A stretch of DNA of 7,139 nt from Planctomycetaceae bacterium (GCA_002862165.1 PKCL01000163.1:1-7139); one strand, 5' to 3'; positions 1 through 6,012 are shown, counted from the first letter of the stretch. Numbers and translations are program-made. The notes: generated by a model from the sequence alone, not told the origin.

Positions 1-741
1 GCTTGTGTCACTGGTAAACCTGTGGAATATCATGGGTTACCCGGTCGTGAAGAGGCCACAGGCCGCGGAGTCGGACTGCTTACCGTAAAACTTCTCAGTC
101 GTCTCGGCCGAAAGATACCCGGAACTCGCGTTGTCGTGCAAGGTTTTGGAAATGTTGGCACTCATGCCGCAAAGTTCCTTCAGGAAACAGAGTGTCGGAT
201 CATCGCCGTGGGCGATGCAACCACAAACGTGTATCGGAAAGAAGGTCTCGATGTGCTAGAGATGATTCGGTACGTACACAGTAATGGTGGCACCTTGATG
301 GGCTATACGGGAGGAGACGTCATCTCGAATCAAGAATTACTCTCCTGCAACTGTGATGTTTTAGTCCCAGCTGCTCTTGGAGGTGTTCTGACAAATGAAA
401 ACGCTGGCCACATCAAAGCACCTATTATCGTTGAGGCAGCAAATGCTCCTACTGATCCTGCTGCTGATGCTTTTTTCGATGAAATCGGAGTCACTATTTT
501 ACCCGACATCCTGTGTAATGCCGGTGGCGTCACTGCAAGCTGGTTTGAGTGGGTACAAAATCGTCAACATTACCAATGGGGAATGAATCGAGTCCGACAA
601 GAACTCGACCGCATTCTAGGTGAAGCATTTGAACAAGTCTGGCAACTTGCGTCCTCCCGAAAAGTTTCGCTTCGAACAGCCGCTTTCATGCTTGGAGTCG
701 GAAGGGTGCGTCAAGCAACCGATCTCGGCGGTATTGGGTAG
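1..741 (+). CDS. Glutamate dehydrogenase (Glu/Leu/Phe/Val dehydrogenase family), 5'-truncated
   Basis: This is the C-terminal 246 residues of an NAD(P)-dependent glutamate dehydrogenase, which interconverts glutamate with 2-oxoglutarate and ammonia in the cytoplasm. The frame is open from base 1 and begins ACVTGKPV, so the GTG at 22 is an internal valine and the real start lies left of the window. Visible marks are the TGKP...GREEATGRGV segment that opens the dinucleotide domain, the Rossmann glycine motif GFGNVG (fragment residues 48-53), VPAALGG (122-128), EAANAPTDPAAD (145-156) and PDILCNAGGVTASWFEW (168-184). Bacterial members are usually about 410-450 residues, so roughly 170-200 N-terminal residues, including the substrate lysines, are missing. 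The family usually has Glu or Asn after VPAAL, where this protein has GG. The cofactor (NAD or NADP) cannot be decided from what is visible. The gene ends TAG and converges on the cytochrome b/c gene. The family call is very secure; the exact substrate is slightly less so, because leucine and phenylalanine dehydrogenases share this fold. Confidence 0.93.
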   Translation, partial: ACVTGKPVEYHGLPGREEATGRGVGLLTVKLLSRLGRKIPGTRVVVQGFGNVGTHAAKFLQETECRIIAVGDATTNVYRKEGLDVLEMIRYVHSNGGTLMGYTGGDVISNQELLSCNCDVLVPAALGGVLTNENAGHIKAPIIVEAANAPTDPAADAFFDEIGVTILPDILCNAGGVTASWFEWVQNRQHYQWGMNRVRQELDRILGEAFEQVWQLASSRKVSLRTAAFMLGVGRVRQATDLGGIG

Positions 742-816
742 TACCTGAAGGCACTTGACCAGGCAAGCTGAAAGAATTCCTTTATGACCACAAGAGGTTT
801 CCTCGAACGAATCACG
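742..816. other. Convergent intergenic gap, no clear terminator
   Basis: These 75 bases separate the ends of the plus-strand glutamate dehydrogenase and the minus-strand cytochrome gene. A bidirectional terminator would be expected here. The best inverted repeats I find are GAGG-TTT-CCTC at 794-804 and CTTG-ACCAGG-CAAG further left. Both have four-base arms and neither is followed by a T-run, so I do not call a Rho-independent terminator. Confidence 0.5.
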
Positions 817-2916
817 CTACGGATGGTCCCTGACACTGCTTGCCTGGCTATGCACAGCAGGCCGATACCAAGAACCACGCAACCACTGACTGACGAGTTT
901 GATCTGCTTATTACTCAACGCCTGTAGACCACCTTCAGAGGCCACACCAAATCGTGGCATACGATCGTTTGTATCCGGGTAAAATCGTTGATGTGTCGGA
1001 TCAGTAATAATCCCTACCAACCACTCTTCAGACCCCCATCCATTCAGGTCTGGTGCGTAGCCAAGCTCTGTCTCGTTGTCTCTGTAAGGATGGCAGCTTC
1101 CACACCGATCAGTGTCAGCAATTAACCCCTGTCCACGCTTGATAACTTTTTTTCTTCCAGTTCCTTTTTTTCCAGTTCCTTGAAGCAGGCCTGACTCCGC
1201 CACAAGCGTAAAGATAACGGCTTCTTTATCATCTTGCTTCCACTCGTCTTCATCAGTGAAGTCCTCACAGACAAACGACACCATATCTCCTTCCTTGTGC
1301 GCTGTGTTCCCAAAATAGGCCGCACCACCGACACGTTTTGGATCAAGAAGCCCACGTACCCACGACTCTCTGCCAAATTCAAAAAGATTTGCAGCCGAAG
1401 ATTTTGCAAATACCTCCTCAGCATTCTCAGCTGTAGGATCGATATGGGCGTGACAACTCTGGCAATGCTGGGCAAATAATTTTGGTCCCTGCGAAAGCGG
1501 ATCACTGCGGACTAATGACAATGCTCCAGTAGAAGGGATTTTTTCTGGCCGTCCTGCAAGCTCTACCGCCCGACTAGAATCACGTGCAGCCTGTTTCACG
1601 GCGGCTAAAAAAGCCTCAGAACGACGAATAGCCTCAAGCTTTTCTCGTCTATTCGTAAAGACATTCAGCTTTTCTTTATCGTGTCCGAGTGCTGCAAAGA
1701 TTTTTTCATCATCTCCGCCTGTTGATTCGATTAATTTTTCAACATCTGCAAAAGCAGACCGGTCTGCCCAGAGCGCATAATAATCTTCATGAAGAGCCAT
1801 GGCGGTCAAAAGTCCAGCGCCCGCCAAGATTGCAATAGTAAAAACGATATTGAATCGATGACCAAGCTTCCACTGCCCGAAAATTGGCATAAGAAACATA
1901 ATACCTAACGTAGCTCCCGGCACTACGATAGCACCAAGAAATTCACCCGTCGCTCCCCAACCCTCAAAAACCTTGAGGAACTGAAACAGAAAAAGAAAAT
2001 ACCATTCCGGTCGAGCGGCGGCGTACGGCTCGGATGGATCAGCCGGTGCGCCAAGCTCTGCACCCAAATGCCCAGGTACAATTGGCTCCCCAGCAAGAAT
2101 TGCACGCAAAGCCGGCATTAGAATCACACCAAGAACAACAGCCATCACAGCAAGCATTGCAACTGCATCCTTGAGTACCTGGTCTGGCCAGAACATTGCA
2201 TCAGGCTTTGTGATTGGCTGCTTGGCATGGAGACCATGCTTCCGAAATAACGTTAAATGTAAGACGAGAAAGATAACCAGTGTTGCAGGCAAGAACCCAG
2301 CATGCAGTGCAAAGAACCGCGTCAGTGTATGGTGCCCATAGTCAGGGCCTCCAACAACGAGTTGCTGTATCGATGGTCCAACGAGTGGCACCAGACCCGC
2401 TAAATTTGTGGCAACTCGGGTCGCCCAATATCCTTTTTGGTCCCATGGCAAAAGGTACCCGGTCAGGGCCATGCCGAGAACCAGCATCATTAACACTAAC
2501 CCTAGCCAGAAATTCACTTCACGGGGCGCTCGATACGCACCATCAATCACAACCTGCATCACATGAAGAGCAAGCAGCACAACCATGGCCTGAGCCATCA
2601 CATGGTGAAGCCCACGAAGAAGCCAGCCTCCTGTCATTTCATACTGAATGTAATAGACGCTTTCCCAAGCAGTCTGAGCGCTCGCTGAATAACTCGCCCA
2701 GAGCACTAAGCCAGTAATGACTTGTGTCATGAAAGCAAAGACGAGAGTGCTTCCCCACACGTAACGCCAACGGGCGCCGCCGGGAACTCGCTCATACAGT
2801 GCACTTCGAACAAGGGCTCGATATCCTGTTCGACTATCAAGCCAATTACTGATCCAACTACCGCCGGCGACTTCATCAAGACCAGGCGATTCACTATGCC
2901 CAGAGGCGTCTCTCAT
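817..2916 (-). CDS. Cytochrome b6-type quinol oxidase subunit fused to a C-terminal diheme cytochrome c
   Basis: This is the membrane core of a bc/b6f-like quinol:acceptor oxidoreductase joined in one 699-residue chain to two haem-c domains. Residues about 50-225 are the b6-like part with four helices. The haem-b ligand pairs are H104/H118 (13 residues between) and H205/H220 (14 between), and the second spacing is that of cytochrome b6. Residues about 245-376 match subunit IV, with the quinol-site PEWY at 303-306 and about four more helices. A charged linker (about 377-478) leads to CQSCH (485-489, possible Met ligand M545) and CGSCH (605-609, possible Met ligand M653), both expected on the outer face of the membrane. 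A lysine-rich linker (583-594) lies between the two c domains. The ATG start overlaps the Rieske stop as ATGA and has AAGGTGG seven bases upstream, so the two genes are translationally coupled. The c domains probably replace a separate cytochrome c1/f; the final acceptor is not encoded here. There is no obvious cleavable signal, so the first helix probably directs insertion. Confidence 0.93.
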   Translation of the reverse strand: MRDASGHSESPGLDEVAGGSWISNWLDSRTGYRALVRSALYERVPGGARWRYVWGSTLVFAFMTQVITGLVLWASYSASAQTAWESVYYIQYEMTGGWLLRGLHHVMAQAMVVLLALHVMQVVIDGAYRAPREVNFWLGLVLMMLVLGMALTGYLLPWDQKGYWATRVATNLAGLVPLVGPSIQQLVVGGPDYGHHTLTRFFALHAGFLPATLVIFLVLHLTLFRKHGLHAKQPITKPDAMFWPDQVLKDAVAMLAVMAVVLGVILMPALRAILAGEPIVPGHLGAELGAPADPSEPYAAARPEWYFLFLFQFLKVFEGWGATGEFLGAIVVPGATLGIMFLMPIFGQWKLGHRFNIVFTIAILAGAGLLTAMALHEDYYALWADRSAFADVEKLIESTGGDDEKIFAALGHDKEKLNVFTNRREKLEAIRRSEAFLAAVKQAARDSSRAVELAGRPEKIPSTGALSLVRSDPLSQGPKLFAQHCQSCHAHIDPTAENAEEVFAKSSAANLFEFGRESWVRGLLDPKRVGGAAYFGNTAHKEGDMVSFVCEDFTDEDEWKQDDKEAVIFTLVAESGLLQGTGKKGTGRKKVIKRGQGLIADTDRCGSCHPYRDNETELGYAPDLNGWGSEEWLVGIITDPTHQRFYPDTNDRMPRFGVASEGGLQALSNKQIKLVSQWLRGSWYRPAVHSQASSVRDHP

Positions 2917-3473
2917 TTTCTCGCCACCTTGTCTTCAATACCTGTATAGAAATTCTGCCACTTCACAGATACCGCACCCGCCTTACTCACCTCACACTCA
3001 AGACTGTCCATTGACCGAGGACTTGGACTTGGTGCAACGATACCACCATCAAGGGTAAAACTACTGTTATGGCATGGACACCGAAAACAACCTGCTGCAT
3101 TATCTAATTCAACGAAGCATCCTGCATGAGGACATGTTGCTGAGAGAACCTCGACACGCTCAGTGCCCTCATCTCTTTTCACGTACACGGCACCAATTGG
3201 CTCGGCTTGATAACCTGTCCATGCGTCAACTCGATCAGCAATGACTGGAAACTGCCGAGGCTGTCCGTCTGCAGGAACATTCGTCAAATCAGTAAGAGGC
3301 AGGAACGTCGCCGCGCCTGATGATCTCTGTAAAGGATCAAGAAAAGCCCAGACTGCTGCGACAACAGGTGGGAGCGTGGCCAGCCCTCCACACAAAACTG
3401 CTACTACTCCCGCAAGGAAGCTTCGCCGTCTCGTCTCCTGTTCCGCGGAATCTTCACTCAATTGCTCAGTCAC
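2913..3473 (-). CDS. Rieske [2Fe-2S] protein of the cytochrome bc complex, Tat-exported
   Basis: This is the iron-sulfur subunit that takes one electron from quinol at the Qo site and passes it to the cytochrome c domains of its partner. Starting at the GTG at 3473 it has 186 residues. That start has a strong Shine-Dalgarno (GGAGGT) with GGAGG seven bases upstream; an in-frame GTG at 3500 would add nine residues but would place this site inside the coding region. RRRSFLAG at 15-22 followed by a hydrophobic stretch (about 19-45) is a twin-arginine signal/anchor, as expected because Rieske proteins are exported folded. The cluster boxes are CPHAGC (114-119) and CPCHNSSF (132-139). By family knowledge the ligands are C114, H116, C132 and H135, with a C119-C134 disulfide. 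The usual CPCHGS is CPCHNS here, a mild change. The 3' end overlaps the cytochrome b/c start by four bases, so it is the first gene of a two-gene operon. Confidence 0.93.
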   Translation of the reverse strand: MTEQLSEDSAEQETRRRSFLAGVVAVLCGGLATLPPVVAAVWAFLDPLQRSSGAATFLPLTDLTNVPADGQPRQFPVIADRVDAWTGYQAEPIGAVYVKRDEGTERVEVLSATCPHAGCFVELDNAAGCFRCPCHNSSFTLDGGIVAPSPSPRSMDSLECEVSKAGAVSVKWQNFYTGIEDKVARK

Positions 3474-3480
3474 AATCTGA

Positions 3481-3485
3481 CCTCC
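3481..3485 (-). promoter_or_regulatory. Shine-Dalgarno site that sets the Rieske start
   Basis: On the minus strand this reads GGAGG (within TGGAGGTC), seven bases before the GTG at 3473-3471. It is a near-complete anti-16S match at ideal spacing and favours that GTG over the in-frame GTG at 3500, which has no comparable site in front of it. Confidence 0.75.
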
Positions 3486-3568
3486 AGTTACATCAAGCAC
3501 TTACAAACCAAATTCGCTTTGATGGCAGCGTACAATCACCTCGATATTCACGACCTTTGATAGTTACA

Positions 3569-3589
3569 ATGACATGCAAATCATGTCAT
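3569..3589. repeat. Inverted repeat, 8-bp perfect arms, 5-bp spacer
   Basis: The left arm ATGACATG (3569-3576) and right arm CATGTCAT (3582-3589) flank CAAAT. The element lies about 96-116 bases before the Rieske GTG, just downstream of the best promoter candidate. It could be an operator for a dimeric regulator or a small RNA hairpin in the operon leader. There is no T-run to make it a terminator. That the repeat exists is certain; its role is inferred. Confidence 0.6.
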
Positions 3590-3602
3590 ATCTCAATCGC
3601 TT

Positions 3603-3631
3603 ATTACAAACATAACCACGGCACGAGCCAA
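3603..3631 (-). promoter_or_regulatory. Candidate sigma-70-type promoter for the Rieske/cytochrome operon
   Basis: Reading the minus strand, TTGGCT (plus 3626-3631) is separated by exactly 17 bases from TGTAAT (plus 3603-3608). These match four of six and five of six consensus positions. Transcription would begin near 3596 and give a leader of about 120 bases carrying the 3569-3589 inverted repeat close to its 5' end. A weaker alternative is TTGTAA-17-TATCGA further downstream. Promoter consensus in this organism is unknown, so this is tentative. Confidence 0.3.
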
Positions 3632-3739
3632 AAGATTTTCATTGTATCTCTTTTGGAATTTCGTTCTCATTACAGTATCACGTATTGAGCAAGAAGACTG
3701 TGACGGGCTAACATGCTTGGTATCAGAAAACCATTTCTT

Positions 3740-3773
3740 GGCATCAGCCGAACATGGGCATCAGCCGAACATG
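3740..3773. repeat. Perfect 17-bp tandem duplication
   Basis: The unit GGCATCAGCCGAACATG occurs at 3740-3756 and again at 3757-3773 with no spacer. A partly matching third copy lies just left: AACATG at 3710-3715 followed by CTTGGTATCAG at 3716-3726, compared with CTTGGCATCAG at 3737-3747. The unit is not a multiple of three and sits outside any credible gene, so it is a non-coding direct repeat. It could be paired regulator sites or a simple replication-slippage duplication. Confidence 0.85.
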
Positions 3774-3784
3774 TCAGATGACAT
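3771..3784. repeat. Near-palindrome with 6-bp arms and 2-bp centre
   Basis: ATGTCA (3771-3776) and TGACAT (3779-3784) flank GA, directly overlapping the end of the 17-bp tandem repeat and lying 15 bases beyond the stop of the NrnA-like gene. It uses the same hexamer half-site as the inverted repeat at 3569-3589 but in the opposite relative orientation. The geometry suits a protein-binding site more than a hairpin. Confidence 0.5.
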
Positions 3785-3798
3785 CTTGGAAACTTCGA

Positions 3799-4797
3799 CT
3801 ATTCTGACTCGAGGGCATGCCACGCAGCGTCAACAGCCTCGGTGACCTGTTTTTCAACATCGTCAAATGGCCCAGCGACAATTGCTCCTGCTGCTGCTTT
3901 ATGACCTCCGCCACCAAAGTGCCCTGCAAGAGCACTGCAATCGGCAGCACCGCGACTCCGAAAGCTCAGCTTCACCCTCTTATCTGGCTGCTCAATCATA
4001 ATTGCTGCGACCTGCGTACCCTTTACTGCAAGAGTCAGATTGATGAGGTCTTCAGTGTCAGCCGGCGAGGCACTGACTTCTTTAATATCTGATTGACGAA
4101 CTGTTGAAAGAATACAGGCCCCATCGTTGAAGGTTCGTGCTCCTGCAAGTGTTCGTCCAACGAGGTGCAGTCGTGAAAGGGTGTCTTGCTCAAAGAGTTC
4201 CCTGTATATAAACGATGGATTAGCACCAGCATCAACAAGACGGGCGGCGACACGAAAGGTCTCACCGCTAGCTGACGGAAAGCGGAATCCTCCAGTATCA
4301 GTAGAGAGTCCGGCATAAAGTGGTGTAGCAATCTCTTCAGTAAGTGGAACTCGCAAACGTAAACCAATTTCATAGACGATGCGTGCTGTTGCCTCAGCTG
4401 TAGTGTCTTTAAACCAACGGTCTGAGAGGTCGTCTTCACTGACATGGTGATCTACAACAACAACCCGCTCGCGTCGTCGCTTGAGAACTTCTCCCATGGC
4501 ACCAAGCTGGGCCCAGGCGCTTGTATCAAGCACTACCAGTAGATCACGGTCATCAAGGTCTGCGGGCGAGATGCCTTGTGCTAATGACTCACATTTTCCT
4601 CGTGGATCAATCCACTGGAGGTTCGCTGGGGTTTTCTGCGCGTTCACAATCCGAACATCTTTTCCAACGGCTTCAAGAATCCCCGCCATCCCCAGTTCAC
4701 TACCAAGTGCATCACAGTCCGGTCGAACGTGACTTGTGAGCACAATCCGATTCGATTCATCCAAAACATGAAGAAACGCAGACCAATCGAGACGCAT
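3799..4797 (-). CDS. nrnA: DHH/DHHA1 phosphoesterase, NrnA-like oligoribonuclease/pAp phosphatase
   Basis: The 332-residue protein has the length and full motif set of cytoplasmic NrnA-type enzymes, which use Mn2+ to degrade two- to five-base RNAs and, in many species, dephosphorylate pAp to AMP. The DHH domain shows HVRPDCDALGS (23-33, metal ligands H23, D27 and D29), LDTS with D91, VVVDHHVS (113-120, giving the family its name) and STDTGGFRF (165-173, D167). The DHHA1 domain shows SFRSRG (278-283) and the GGGGHKAAAG substrate loop (295-304). The common PDGDA is PDCDA here, with no metal ligand lost. The ATG at 4797 has AAGGA eight bases upstream. It follows ribF on the same strand after about 63 bases, so the two probably share a transcript. 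In many bacteria both genes belong to the nusA-infB-rbfA-truB neighbourhood, and this looks like a piece of it. The family is certain; the exact substrate preference is not. Confidence 0.92.
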   Translation of the reverse strand: MRLDWSAFLHVLDESNRIVLTSHVRPDCDALGSELGMAGILEAVGKDVRIVNAQKTPANLQWIDPRGKCESLAQGISPADLDDRDLLVVLDTSAWAQLGAMGEVLKRRRERVVVVDHHVSEDDLSDRWFKDTTAEATARIVYEIGLRLRVPLTEEIATPLYAGLSTDTGGFRFPSASGETFRVAARLVDAGANPSFIYRELFEQDTLSRLHLVGRTLAGARTFNDGACILSTVRQSDIKEVSASPADTEDLINLTLAVKGTQVAAIMIEQPDKRVKLSFRSRGAADCSALAGHFGGGGHKAAAGAIVAGPFDDVEKQVTEAVDAAWHALESE

Positions 4798-4860
4798 AGA
4801 GAACTTCCTTTTCTACGAGGCAATATTGCAACTAATCTAGCAGAATATTTTCATTTCATC
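4798..4860. other. Short gap between ribF and the NrnA-like gene
   Basis: These 63 AT-rich bases contain the Shine-Dalgarno AAGGA (minus strand, plus 4806-4810) of the downstream gene and a perfect 10-bp palindrome GCAATATTGC at 4820-4829. I see no terminator, which agrees with read-through from ribF. Confidence 0.5.
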
Positions 4861-5862
4861 TTAACGCGAAAAAGCCGCGGACGTCAGAGAAACTCGCTCA
4901 TACTGGGGAGCTTTCAAGTTCAGCTGTGACAACGACTCCACCTGCAAAACATCACTACGCAACTGCTCGACAAGAGCCTGAGGTCCCTTAAATTTTTCAG
5001 TACCCCGAAGCCGTTGAGAAAAGTTGACTTCGACAAACTGACCATAGAGATCACCAGAAAAGCCAATCAAGTGCGCCTCTACGGTCTGCTCCACCGCACC
5101 GAATGTGAGGTTTTTCCCAACATGGATTGCCGCACCATACCGATCACCACATGCTGTCGTAGCAACTCCCGCGTAGACCCCTTCAAGAGGAACTAATGTG
5201 TGAACGTCGTGAAGGTTTACCGTAGGAAAACCAAGCTGCGCACCCCGTCGCTGACCTCGAACAACACGGCCTTCAAGGGCGTATGGAAAAACAAGTAGTT
5301 CGGCTGCCTTTGCCACATCTCCGTCTTCGAGTAGGGCACGTATTCGTGAACTCGACACAGCAACTCCATCAACCTGTACTGCTGAAACTTCTCTTAATGC
5401 AATTGAATCTCGCTCCGACCAACGCCGCAAGTGCGCTAACGTTCCCTGTCGATTATGACCGAAATGAAAGTCTTCGCCCTCAACAATAGCGGCTGGATGA
5501 AAACATTCACGCAGCGCCTCTTGGTAGAACTGTTCTGCTGAAAGGTTCAACAACTCTGGTGTCGTCTTTACAACACAAACTGCATCTAAGCCAAGAGCAA
5601 GGAGTAAACTGACTCGCCTGTCTATTGTCGTCAACGAAAGTTTTGGCTGGTTGGGACAAAGCAATGCAGCAGGATGAGGGTCAAACGTTACTGCAATTGA
5701 TGGCAAACCCAGAGGCCTCACGGACTCAATCAGGCATCTGACTATTTCCTGGTGCCCAAGATGCACACCGTCAAAGTTCCCAACAGTGATTCCACAGCCA
5801 TTTTCAGGCAATGAAACCCCTTCGGCACTACTGAAAACTGTTCCTGAAAATATTCGTGGCAC
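4861..5862 (-). CDS. ribF: Bifunctional riboflavin kinase / FAD synthetase
   Basis: RibF phosphorylates riboflavin to FMN and adenylylates FMN to FAD in the cytoplasm, supplying cofactor for flavoproteins. Using the GTG at 5862 it has 333 residues, close to the family's usual 305-330. The N-terminal FMN adenylyltransferase part shows GNFDGVHLGHQ (28-38, the nucleotidyltransferase GxHxGH signature), TFDPHP (59-64), EGEDFHFGHNRQG (129-141) and SSSRIR (170-175). The C-terminal kinase shows GQRRGAQLGFPTVNL (203-217, with the T and N that bind Mg-ATP in the family), GVYAG (228-232), VEAHLIGFSGDLYG (261-274) and LRGTEKF (285-291). The usual NIGxxPTF is HVGKNLTF (247-254), so the Asn and Pro are replaced. 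The start is uncertain: the frame runs back to a TTG at 5940 (359 residues), and a TTG at 5811 has a GAAGGGG just upstream but would leave an unusually short N-terminus. None has an ideal ribosome site. I see no FMN riboswitch upstream. It diverges from the Ppx/GppA gene. Confidence 0.92.
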   Translation of the reverse strand: MPRIFSGTVFSSAEGVSLPENGCGITVGNFDGVHLGHQEIVRCLIESVRPLGLPSIAVTFDPHPAALLCPNQPKLSLTTIDRRVSLLLALGLDAVCVVKTTPELLNLSAEQFYQEALRECFHPAAIVEGEDFHFGHNRQGTLAHLRRWSERDSIALREVSAVQVDGVAVSSSRIRALLEDGDVAKAAELLVFPYALEGRVVRGQRRGAQLGFPTVNLHDVHTLVPLEGVYAGVATTACGDRYGAAIHVGKNLTFGAVEQTVEAHLIGFSGDLYGQFVEVNFSQRLRGTEKFKGPQALVEQLRSDVLQVESLSQLNLKAPQYERVSLTSAAFSR

Positions 5863-5950
5863 GTGCGCAAGATAGAGAAAGCGGTAAATTAGTGGAGAGA
5901 GAGTTAAGTTGAATTCATACAAACAAGAAGTGCAACCCAAACACTAACAG

Positions 5951-5971
5951 TACTCATCCGAGTATGATACT
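5951..5971. promoter_or_regulatory. Overlapping small palindromes in the ribF/ppx divergent region
   Basis: TACTC-ATCC-GAGTA (5951-5964) overlaps AGTAT-G-ATACT (5961-5971), so one short stretch carries two inverted repeats with five-base arms. They sit between two divergently transcribed genes, where a shared operator would be expected. The arms are short enough to be chance, and I could not assign clear -35/-10 boxes for either gene with confidence. Confidence 0.3.
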
Positions 5972-6012
5972 ACGACCTGAAGAACTCATCCTGCTTTTGA
6001 ATTGAAGTCGAC

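Larger units (their letters stand above)
3474..3798. other. 325-bp non-coding leader region of the Rieske/cytochrome operon
   Basis: This gap lies between the stop of the NrnA-like gene and the Rieske start, both on the minus strand. It is more AT-rich than the flanking genes. I see no protein-family signal in any frame across it; the open frames that cross it have atypical composition and mostly run out of the antisense of real genes. It holds a candidate promoter, a 21-bp inverted repeat, a 17-bp tandem duplication with a looser upstream copy, and a 14-bp near-palindrome, each listed separately. No strong terminator for the NrnA-like gene is evident; CCA-AGAAA-TGG followed by TTTTC (minus strand, near 3728-3742) is the nearest thing and is too weak to call. 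Confidence 0.6.

Noticed and set aside
794..804. Hairpin GAGG-TTT-CCTC as a terminator between convergent genes
   Set aside because: Four-base stem with a three-base loop and no T-run on either strand; too weak to call.
1122..1505. 127-codon open frame on the minus strand inside the cytochrome gene
   Set aside because: It overlaps the haem-c coding region in another frame, has no domain resemblance and an unnatural composition; it is a shadow of the real gene.
2280..2717. 145-codon plus-strand open frame opposite the cytochrome b domain
   Set aside because: It is antisense to strongly conserved helices and haem ligands, with low-complexity Gln/His/Ser-rich translation and no ribosome site.
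3320..3688. 122-codon plus-strand frame crossing from the Rieske gene into the gap
   Set aside because: Half of it is antisense to the Rieske N-terminus and the rest has no recognisable protein character; it has no ribosome site worth noting.
3474..3798. Tandem repeat as the edge of a CRISPR array or mobile element
   Set aside because: There are only two abutting copies with no spacers, no cas or transposase gene nearby and no target-site duplication.
3642..3845. 67-codon plus-strand frame across the tandem repeat
   Set aside because: The 17-bp duplication shifts phase within it and it ends antisense to the NrnA-like gene, so coding constraint is unlikely.
4035..4445. 136-codon minus-strand frame inside the NrnA-like gene
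   Set aside because: It is an alternate frame of a gene whose DHH and DHHA1 motifs are all in the main frame.
5863..6012. FMN riboswitch upstream of ribF
   Set aside because: I could not find the conserved core segments of the RFN element on the minus strand, and the space before the gene is too short for the full structure.
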